This document shows positions 1 to 5,365 of a stretch of 5,365 nucleotides of DNA, one piece after another. Source of the DNA: Chloroflexota bacterium (GTDB lineage Bacteria; Chloroflexota; Dehalococcoidia; DSTF01; JACRBR01); assembly GCA_021813085.1 (NCBI GenBank), contig JAKAMA010000198.1, positions 1 through 5,365 on the forward strand, given 5' to 3'. The position numbers and the translations under genes were made by a program. The number at the start of each line of letters is the position of its first letter. The stretch's first letter is position 1. The notes beneath the pieces are model-generated. The model searched no databases. It saw only the letters and a list, made by a program, of their open reading frames with translations, and had not been told where the DNA came from.

Positions 1-1
1 C

Positions 2-2212
2 GACGGATGCTACCAGTGTCCCTCGAATCCGGATCCGGTGACGCCGGCCTGGGTCAACGCCTGGCGCGCCCGAGGCCACACGGTGGGCGCCCACGTCGAT
101 GACGCGGCGAACGCGACGAACCCGACGGCCGCGAACATGACGGCGGCGGAGCAAACCGCGATCAGCGGCTTCCTCGCTGCCTTCGGGCTGCCGATCTCGC
201 AGACCGTTCGCAACCACTGGGTGGTGTGGGTTGGCTGGGGCCAGCAGGGCGCGCTGGAGACGGCGCAGGGCATCTACCTCGACAACAACTACTACACATG
301 GGGAAACTGGCTCGGCTCCAACCCCGTCGGCTACATGACGGGCTCGGCGCTGCCGATGCTCATTTTCGACGACCAGGCTAACCCGACGAAGACCTACGGC
401 ATGCTGACCGAGGTGACGGACGAGGTCGACGGCGCGAACATCGGCCCGGACATCGCGCAACTGTTCGATGCGGCGCTGGGGCCGCAGGGGTTCTACGGCG
501 CGATCGTCGGCAACGTGCACGCCTACCGGACCGATGCCGTCTCGCTGCTGACGGACACGCTCACGGCTGCGCAGTCGCGCGGGATCCCGATCTGGAACTC
601 GGACCGGTTCCTCCAGTTCACGCAGATGCGGCACGACTCCACGATCTCCGGCGTCGCGTGGGCAGGCGGCAACCTGACGTTCACGTATGCGGCGAGCGGC
701 AGCGGCGACCCGATCTCGGTCATGCTGCCGGCCAACTTCAACGGCTCGCCGCTGGCGGCGGTGCAGGTGAACGGCTCACCGGTGACCTACACCACGCAGA
801 CCATCAAGGGCATCGACTACGCGTTCGTGCCGGTCAACGCCGGCACCTGGAACTTCAGCGTGACCTACACCATCGACACGACGCCGCCGGTGATCTCGAA
901 CGTGCAGGTGTCGGGGCTCACGAACACGAGCGCGATGGTGTCCTGGACGACGAATGAGCCCGCGGACAGCAGCGTGCACTACGGCGTGTCGCCAGCGACG
1001 AACCTGACGCTCGCAGACCCGGCGCTCGTCACGCAGCACAGCCTGACGCTGACCGGGCTCACACCGGCCACGACCTACAGCTACTTCGTGTCGTCGAGCG
1101 ATGCGGCACACAACCTGGCGTCATCCGCCACGGCGACGTTTACGACGGCGCAGGCGTCCGTGACGCAGACCACGTACGCCGACTTCGCCGCCGGAAGTAC
1201 CACAGGTACCAACGTCACCGAGGACGCAGGCGGCGAAGTGCGCCTGGCGGCGGAGCTGTACGACGCCTTCAACGGCACGGCGCTCGGCAGCAACTGGACG
1301 TCGACCCCGTGGAGCGCGGGAGGCGCGGCGACGGAGGCCTCGGGCACACTCGCGGTCAACGGCACGGATGTCGCTTCGACGGCCACGTTCGCGCCCGGGC
1401 GTGTCCTCGAGGGCACGATGACGTTCGGTGCGGTGCCGTTCACGCACTTCGGCTTCGCGACGGACCTGAACGGCACGTCAGGATCGAGCTGGGCACTCTT
1501 CAGCACGATGGGCACGTCGGACACGCTCTTCGCACGCACCATGCTGAGTGGCGTCGAGCAGACGGTCGACCTGGGCACGGCGTACCTCGGCGCGCCGCAC
1601 AACTACCTGATCAGTTGGCAGCCGGGCGGCGTGCAGTACTTCATCGACGGCGCGCTCGTCGCGAGCAGCGCATCGGCACTGTCGGCGCCGATGGCCGTGC
1701 ATCTCTCGGAGTTCGCGCCGGGCGGCGCCTCCCTGGTGGCCAACTGGGTGCGCATCGACCGGTATCCGGCCGCCACCGGCACCTTCGTGTCGAGCGCGAT
1801 CGACCTCACGGCGACCCGGGCGTTCGATACGCTGTCGTGGGCCGGCAGCTTCCCCGCCGGCACCGGCGCCAGCTTCCAGACAAGGAGCTCGACCGACGGG
1901 ACCACCTGGACGGCGTGGTCGGCGCCGGTCACGGTGACGGGCAGCGCGATCACGAGCCCCAATGCGCGTTTCATCCAGTACCAGGTGACGCTGACCAGCA
2001 CCTCCGTGACCGTCACACCATCGGTCGACTCCGTGACGATCAACTACCACAACATCAGCAGCCCGACGCCGACAGCGCTCTCCGGCAGCGCAGCCCCAGC
2101 CGGCGCGACATTTGCGCTGGTCGCGCGGGCGCCGGACGCGCCGTCGCCCGCGCTTGTCGCTGCGGTCCCCGCGCTCGCGGGCGTCGCGGACGAACGAAGG
2201 TTGCTGGCATGA
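2..2212 (+). CDS. Exported multidomain protein: polysaccharide-deacetylase-like region, FnIII and LamG-like domains (5' partial)
   Basis: The reading frame is open from the first bases, so the true start and any signal peptide lie upstream; the GTG at 38 is internal and not a start. 736 residues are visible (numbered from base 2). Residues ~15-210 resemble the NodB-like deacetylase fold: ARGHTVGAHVDD (23-34), a VRNHWVVWVGW segment (69-79), and a terminal helix/strand with GIPIWNSDRFLQF (194-206). Residues ~211-291 form a beta-rich domain. Residues 293-382 are a fibronectin type III domain (TTPPVISNVQV, SWTTNEP, LTGLTPATTYSYFV). Residues ~419-588 look like a LamG/concanavalin-type sandwich (DAFNGTALGSNWT through VANWVRIDRY), flanked by two halves of another beta domain (391-417 and 591-683). 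An Ala/Pro-rich tail (687-736) follows, with no LPXTG motif or clear membrane anchor. Such domain mixes are typical of secreted carbohydrate-active or adhesive proteins. The usual second His of the deacetylase HxxxH motif is absent, so enzymatic activity is uncertain. The stop overlaps the next start (ATGA). Confidence 0.85.
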   Translation, partial: DGCYQCPSNPDPVTPAWVNAWRARGHTVGAHVDDAANATNPTAANMTAAEQTAISGFLAAFGLPISQTVRNHWVVWVGWGQQGALETAQGIYLDNNYYTWGNWLGSNPVGYMTGSALPMLIFDDQANPTKTYGMLTEVTDEVDGANIGPDIAQLFDAALGPQGFYGAIVGNVHAYRTDAVSLLTDTLTAAQSRGIPIWNSDRFLQFTQMRHDSTISGVAWAGGNLTFTYAASGSGDPISVMLPANFNGSPLAAVQVNGSPVTYTTQTIKGIDYAFVPVNAGTWNFSVTYTIDTTPPVISNVQVSGLTNTSAMVSWTTNEPADSSVHYGVSPATNLTLADPALVTQHSLTLTGLTPATTYSYFVSSSDAAHNLASSATATFTTAQASVTQTTYADFAAGSTTGTNVTEDAGGEVRLAAELYDAFNGTALGSNWTSTPWSAGGAATEASGTLAVNGTDVASTATFAPGRVLEGTMTFGAVPFTHFGFATDLNGTSGSSWALFSTMGTSDTLFARTMLSGVEQTVDLGTAYLGAPHNYLISWQPGGVQYFIDGALVASSASALSAPMAVHLSEFAPGGASLVANWVRIDRYPAATGTFVSSAIDLTATRAFDTLSWAGSFPAGTGASFQTRSSTDGTTWTAWSAPVTVTGSAITSPNARFIQYQVTLTSTSVTVTPSVDSVTINYHNISSPTPTALSGSAAPAGATFALVARAPDAPSPALVAAVPALAGVADERRLLA
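2196..2200 (+). promoter_or_regulatory. Ribosome binding site of the first glycosyltransferase gene
   Basis: GAAGG lies 8 bases before the ATG at 2209, inside the last codons of the preceding gene. It supports the ATG at 2209 as the start, and indicates this gene can recruit ribosomes itself in addition to being coupled to the upstream gene through the ATGA overlap. Confidence 0.6.
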
Positions 2213-3399
2213 AGGGCGAAGGGCGCGTCCGTCCGTGGACGCGGGCGGCACGAGTGCGCCCCCGCATCGGCTTCGTCATGGAGCAGGCACTCGGTCACGT
2301 CGCCTACGCGATGAACCTGCGCGCTGCCCTCGCCGGGCGGGATGACTTCGAGGCGGTCTGGCTCGAGGTGCCCTACCCTCGCACCGGCATCGGTCGCCTG
2401 CCGGTTGTCGGGCGGAACTGGACGTTGCGCGGGAGCATCCGGGCGCGCCAGCTCATCGCCCGCGCGCACCGGGAGCAGCCGCTCGATGCCCTGTTCATCC
2501 ACACGCAGACGATCAGCCTTCTTGCGGCCGGCTTCATGCGCCGCATCCCGACGCTCCTCTCGCTCGACGCGACGCCGCGCAACATCGATGCGCTGGCCGC
2601 CGCCTACGACCACAGGGTCGGGCATCCTACGGTCGAGCGGCTCAAGCGGGCGCTCCTGCAGCGTGTCTGGCGGGACGCGCAGGCCTACACGACGTGGTCT
2701 GCGTGGGCGAAGACCTCGCTCGTCCAGGACTACGGCATCGAGCCATCGCGCGTGACGGTCGTCCACCCGGGCGTCAACGTCTCGGCGTTCCCGCGGAGGG
2801 ACGACGCGCAGCACCAGGATCATCGGCGCACGAGGCTGCTGTTCGTGGGCGGGGACCTGCGACGCAAGGGCGGCGATCTGCTCATCGAGACGTACCGGCG
2901 CCACCTGACGGACACCTGCGAGCTCCACCTCGTCACCGGCGCCGACGTCCCAACCGGAGACGGCGTGTACGTGCATCGTGGCCTCGGGCCGTACTCGCCG
3001 GAGCTGCTCCGGCTCTACCGGGAGAGCGACGTCTTCGTGCTCCCGACGCGCGGGGACTGCCTGGCGGTGGTGCTCGGCGAGGCGATGGCGTCCTCCCTGC
3101 CCATCGTGACCACGCGAGTTGGCGGGCACGCGGAGGCGGTCGAGGACGGCGAGAGCGGCTTCCTCATCGACGTTGACGACGGAGCGGCGCTCCGCGACCG
3201 GCTGCGGCGACTCGCCGACGACCCGGCGCTGCGCCTCCGCATGGGGCGGGCGGCCCGCGCCATCGGCGAGGCGCGCTTCAACATGGCCACAGGCGCCTCG
3301 ACGCTGGCCGACCTGCTCGTGCGGCTCGGCAGCGGTGACGCGGGGCGGGAAGCGGTGACCGCGGGCGCGGACCGGCCCGTGCAGGACGGCGTCGCATGA
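2209..3399 (+). CDS. GT4-type glycosyltransferase (GT-B fold)
   Basis: A complete 396-residue protein, the normal size for a GT4 (retaining, GT-B fold) glycosyltransferase, which moves a sugar from a nucleotide donor to a glycan or lipid-linked acceptor at the inner face of the membrane. The N-terminal domain starts with strand RIGFV (19-23) and MEQALGHVAYAMNLR (24-38), the acceptor side. The C-terminal domain has HPGVN (186-190), LLFVGGDLRRKGGDLL (210-225) with the donor-phosphate-binding R219/K220 region, DVFVLPTRGDCLAVVLGEAMASSLPIV (274-300) and GGHAEAVEDGESGFLI (305-320). The EX7E motif reads D283-x7-E291, so the first acid is Asp. No membrane segment or signal peptide is seen. The start at 2209 keeps the first beta strand; the next Met (residue 24) would remove it. 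A charged, probably disordered ~20-residue tail (377-396) runs into the next gene. It overlaps both neighbours by four bases. Donor and acceptor are unknown. Confidence 0.93.
   Translation: MKGEGRVRPWTRAARVRPRIGFVMEQALGHVAYAMNLRAALAGRDDFEAVWLEVPYPRTGIGRLPVVGRNWTLRGSIRARQLIARAHREQPLDALFIHTQTISLLAAGFMRRIPTLLSLDATPRNIDALAAAYDHRVGHPTVERLKRALLQRVWRDAQAYTTWSAWAKTSLVQDYGIEPSRVTVVHPGVNVSAFPRRDDAQHQDHRRTRLLFVGGDLRRKGGDLLIETYRRHLTDTCELHLVTGADVPTGDGVYVHRGLGPYSPELLRLYRESDVFVLPTRGDCLAVVLGEAMASSLPIVTTRVGGHAEAVEDGESGFLIDVDDGAALRDRLRRLADDPALRLRMGRAARAIGEARFNMATGASTLADLLVRLGSGDAGREAVTAGADRPVQDGVA
3383..3386 (+). promoter_or_regulatory. Probable ribosome binding site of the SDR epimerase gene
   Basis: AGGA sits 9 bases before the ATG at 3396, within the end of the glycosyltransferase gene. 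It is a short, moderate match to the Shine-Dalgarno core, and fits the start that gives an intact N-terminal Rossmann motif. Confidence 0.4.
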
Positions 3400-4310
3400 G
3401 GTGCCTCGTTACCGGCGGCGCCGGCTTCATCGGCTCGCACCTCGTGGCGCGGCTGCTTCAGGAGGGCGACGAGGTGCGCGTCCTCGACAATCTCCGGAGG
3501 GGCACGCGCGAGGCGCCGGATGTCCATGCCGCCGGGAGAGCCGTCGAGTTCATCGACGGCGACGTGCGCGACAGCGCCACGCTGCGGGCCGCGGCGGCCG
3601 GATGCGACCGCATCTTCCACCTCGCCGCGCAGTCGAACGTCATCGGCGCGCTCGACGACCCTGACTACAGCTTCACGACCAACGTCGGCGGCACGTTCAA
3701 CGTCCTCCGCTGCGCCGTCGACCTCGGTGTCAGGCGCGTCGTCTTTACGTCCTCGCGCGAGGTGTACGGAGAGGCGCTGTACGTCCCGGTCGACGAGGAT
3801 CACCCGCTGCGGGCGAAGAATCCCTACGGCGCTAGCAAGCTCGCGGGCGAGGCGTACTGCCGCACGTTCGCCCACTGTTACGGCCTCGACGTCGCGATCG
3901 TCCGCCTCGCCAACGTCTATGGCCCGGGCGACCGCGACAGGGTGATCCCGCTCTGGCTCGGCCAGGCGGCAGCCGGCCGCGCACTGGAGGTCTTCGGCGG
4001 CGACCAGGTGCTGGATTTCGTCTGGATCGACACCGTGGTCGGCGCGCTGATCCTGGCCGGCGAGCGAGGGCTCGCATCGCCAACGAACATCGGCAGCGGG
4101 ACGGGCACGCCGATCCTGGAGCTGGCGCAACGCGTGTTGGACGTGACCGGCTCGAAGGCCGCGGTCGTGCGGACGGCGCCCCGCAACGCCGAGGTGAGCC
4201 ACTTCGTCGCGGACGTCTCGCGCATGCGCGCGCTTGGCATCGTCCCCGACGCGGACCCTCTGGCGCATCTCGCCGAACTGGCCGCAGTGCCGGCCCCGGT
4301 CACACGATGA
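3396..4310 (+). CDS. NAD-dependent sugar-nucleotide epimerase/dehydratase (extended SDR)
   Basis: A complete 304-residue extended short-chain dehydrogenase of the GalE/RmlB-like epimerase/dehydratase superfamily, cytosolic, acting on nucleotide-activated sugars with bound NAD(H). Visible motifs: the Rossmann glycine motif TGGAGFIG (6-13), D31 after the second strand (VLDN, typical of NAD rather than NADP preference), GDVRD (55-59) contacting adenine, HLAAQ (75-79), N96, and the catalytic triad S120 (SSREVYG), Y144 and K148 (YGASK). The substrate-side segment VRLANVYGPGD (169-179) and DFVWIDTVV (207-215) are also typical. The length is slightly below the usual 310-340 residues, with a short C-terminal domain. 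The start is secure because the Rossmann strand begins at residue 2. Lying between two glycosyltransferase genes and overlapping both by ATGA, it most likely makes the sugar donor for one of them. The sequence does not tell whether it is a 4-epimerase, a 4,6-dehydratase or a reductase; 4-epimerase is my best guess, weakly held. Confidence 0.94.
   Translation: MRCLVTGGAGFIGSHLVARLLQEGDEVRVLDNLRRGTREAPDVHAAGRAVEFIDGDVRDSATLRAAAAGCDRIFHLAAQSNVIGALDDPDYSFTTNVGGTFNVLRCAVDLGVRRVVFTSSREVYGEALYVPVDEDHPLRAKNPYGASKLAGEAYCRTFAHCYGLDVAIVRLANVYGPGDRDRVIPLWLGQAAAGRALEVFGGDQVLDFVWIDTVVGALILAGERGLASPTNIGSGTGTPILELAQRVLDVTGSKAAVVRTAPRNAEVSHFVADVSRMRALGIVPDADPLAHLAELAAVPAPVTR
4307..4310 (+). other. ATGA stop/start overlap without a Shine-Dalgarno sequence
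   Basis: The epimerase stop (TGA 4308-4310) overlaps the ATG of the next gene. The roughly 35 bases before it (4270-4306) are C/G-rich and contain no GGAG-like element, unlike the two earlier overlaps at 2209-2212 and 3396-3399. Termination-reinitiation is the simplest way to start this gene. This is inferred from sequence only. Confidence 0.5.
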
Positions 4311-5365
4311 GCGCGCGCACGCTACTCGTCATCGGCGACCGCATCGCTGCCCGCGCCCTGTCCGACGCACCGCGCCGCGACTTCGACGCGCTGGCCGAGC
4401 GGCTGGGCGCCGATGTGCTGCACGCGGGCGCGCTCGACGGCGCGGCGGGCCGCGCCCGCAGCGGCTTCGCGCTCGCGCGGCTCGCCGCGGCGCGCGCGCG
4501 CGCGTACGACGCGCTGTACTGCGACAGCGAGCACATCGGCATACCGCTGGCGTTCCTCCTGCGCGGGGCGCGTCCAGGGCCGCGCCTGACGGTGCTGGCG
4601 CACTACCTGACGCCGCTCAAGAAGCGCGCCCTCATCCGCCTGCTGCGGCCGCAGGGGCGCATCGACTGCCTGGCCGTCCACTCGCAGGCGCAGGCGCGGC
4701 GCGCGCGGTCCCTCGGCTTTGGCGACGGGAAGGTGAGCGTCGTGCCCTACCAGGTCGATGCGTCGTTCTGGCAGCCGCGGCCCGGCGAGGGGACGTGCAT
4801 CGCCAGCGCCGGGCAGGAGTTTCGCGACTACCTGACGCTCATGCGCGCCGTCGACGGCCGCGCGGTCGAGGTGCGTATCGCCGCGGGCAGTCACTGGTCC
4901 ACGCGCCGCGCGACCTTCTCCGGGTCGGACGTACCGGCGAACGTGACGGTGCGCCTCCATTCTTATGTCGAGCTGCGCGACCTCTACGCATCCGCCCGCT
5001 TCGTCGTCGTCCCGCTGCTCGACGTGGACTTCCAGGCCGGCATCATCACGATCCTCGAGGCGATGGCGATGGGCAAGTGCGTCGTCGTCAGCCGCACGCA
5101 GGGGCAGCGAGGCGTCGTCTCGGGCCCGTCGATGCGCGGCGGCACCCTGTCTGACATCGGCGAGCACGCGTGGCCCGAAGACACCGGCATCTACGTCCCG
5201 CCCGGCGATGCGGCGTCCCTCGGCGACGCGATCGACTACCTGCTCGCCCGTCCGGACCGTGCGCGGGCGATGGGCGCGGCGGCGCGGCGGCAGGTCGAGG
5301 CGAGCTTCACGGTCGATCAGTTCGCCGAGCGCCTGGGGCGGCTGATCGCGCCGGGCGGCGCTCCG
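4307..5365 (+). CDS. Divergent GT4-type glycosyltransferase (3' partial)
   Basis: This frame opens with ATG at 4307 inside the stop of the epimerase gene and stays open to the window end: 353 residues with no stop. It begins with strand RTLLVIGDRI (4-13). The middle has HYLTPLKKRALIR (99-111), AVHSQAQARRARSLGF (123-138) and VSVVPYQVDASFW (143-155), the usual inter-domain passage of GT4 enzymes. The C-terminal domain has SAGQEFRDYLTLMRAV (167-182), LYASARFVVVPLLDVDFQAGIITILEAMAMGKCVVV (226-261) and GIYVPPGDAASLGDAIDYLLARP (294-316), ending with a helix RARAMGAAARRQVEASFTVDQFAERL (318-343) that normally closes this fold. The stop is therefore probably only a few codons past the window. The EX7E position reads Q243-x7-E251. 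No signal peptide or membrane segment is visible. No Shine-Dalgarno sequence precedes the ATG, so translation probably depends on coupling to the upstream gene. Donor and acceptor are unknown. Confidence 0.9.
   Translation, partial: MSARTLLVIGDRIAARALSDAPRRDFDALAERLGADVLHAGALDGAAGRARSGFALARLAAARARAYDALYCDSEHIGIPLAFLLRGARPGPRLTVLAHYLTPLKKRALIRLLRPQGRIDCLAVHSQAQARRARSLGFGDGKVSVVPYQVDASFWQPRPGEGTCIASAGQEFRDYLTLMRAVDGRAVEVRIAAGSHWSTRRATFSGSDVPANVTVRLHSYVELRDLYASARFVVVPLLDVDFQAGIITILEAMAMGKCVVVSRTQGQRGVVSGPSMRGGTLSDIGEHAWPEDTGIYVPPGDAASLGDAIDYLLARPDRARAMGAAARRQVEASFTVDQFAERLGRLIAPGGAP

Noticed and set aside
38..40. GTG as a possible start of the first gene
   Set aside because: The frame is open upstream to base 2, and the deacetylase-like domain would be cut. 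No ribosome binding site precedes it.
1882..1887. AAGGAG, a strong Shine-Dalgarno-like hexamer inside gene 1
   Set aside because: No ATG or GTG follows at a usable distance, and the region is inside a conserved-looking beta domain. It arises from ordinary Arg-Ser codons.
2150..2209. Possible cell-surface sorting signal at the C-terminus of gene 1
   Set aside because: There is an Ala/Val-rich stretch followed by two Arg, but no LPXTG or PEP-type motif and no continuous hydrophobic segment long enough to cross a membrane.
2225..2242. Inverted repeat GCGTCC/GGACGC with a 6-base loop in the first codons of the glycosyltransferase gene
   Set aside because: A 6-bp stem is easily found by chance at this GC content, and there is no T-run or other sign of a regulatory hairpin.
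2044..3129. Antisense open frame of 361 codons opposite the end of gene 1 and the first glycosyltransferase
   Set aside because: Same reasons: low-complexity composition, no family motif, fully overlapped by two well-supported plus-strand genes.
3015..4268. Long antisense open frame of 417 codons opposite the first glycosyltransferase and the epimerase
   Set aside because: Its translation is rich in Arg, Ala and Asp with no recognisable motif, while the plus strand here encodes clear GT4 and SDR motifs. Long antisense frames are expected in very GC-rich coding DNA.
4491..4504. Seven-unit CG dinucleotide run
   Set aside because: It is in frame, encodes Ala-Arg repeats in a GC-rich helix, and is short. 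A phase-variation or Z-DNA role cannot be supported.
4234..5154. Plus-strand open frame of 306 codons overlapping the last glycosyltransferase in another frame
   Set aside because: The translation is Arg/Ala-rich without motifs. The frame starting at 4307 gives a coherent GT4 protein across the same bases.

Overview
The window is one solid, very GC-rich stretch of bacterial DNA (G/C clearly dominant, third codon positions almost all G or C). It is fully occupied by four plus-strand genes with no intergenic space. The first gene lacks its 5' end and the last lacks its 3' end. Each internal junction is the same ATGA stop/start overlap, so the four genes read as part of one tightly coupled operon. 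No promoter, terminator, RNA gene, CRISPR array, insertion sequence or long repeat is visible. GC content, gene density and protein style (secreted multidomain beta-rich protein next to sugar-nucleotide and glycosyltransferase genes) suit a high-GC lineage such as Chloroflexota or Actinomycetota. That placement is an inference; nothing here fixes the taxon.

Layout: (1) bases 2-2212, the C-terminal 736 residues of a large, probably exported protein. It has a polysaccharide-deacetylase-like (NodB-fold) region, a beta linker domain, one fibronectin type III domain, a laminin-G/concanavalin-like beta-sandwich that appears inserted into another beta domain, and an Ala/Pro-rich tail. (2) bases 2209-3399, a complete GT4-type glycosyltransferase of 396 residues. 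(3) bases 3396-4310, a complete extended-SDR NAD-dependent sugar-nucleotide epimerase/dehydratase of 304 residues. (4) bases 4307-5365 (open at the window end), a second, divergent GT4-type glycosyltransferase, nearly complete.

Taken together this looks like the middle of a surface-glycan or exopolysaccharide locus. The SDR enzyme would supply or modify a nucleotide sugar, the two cytoplasmic glycosyltransferases would assemble a glycan, and the multidomain protein would act outside the cell as a glycan-binding or glycan-modifying factor. Substrates cannot be read from sequence alone. I see no convincing undescribed system. The most notable points are the non-canonical deacetylase motif, the nested beta domains of gene 1, the altered first acidic residue of the EX7E motif in both glycosyltransferases, and the strict ATGA coupling of an exported protein to cytoplasmic enzymes.
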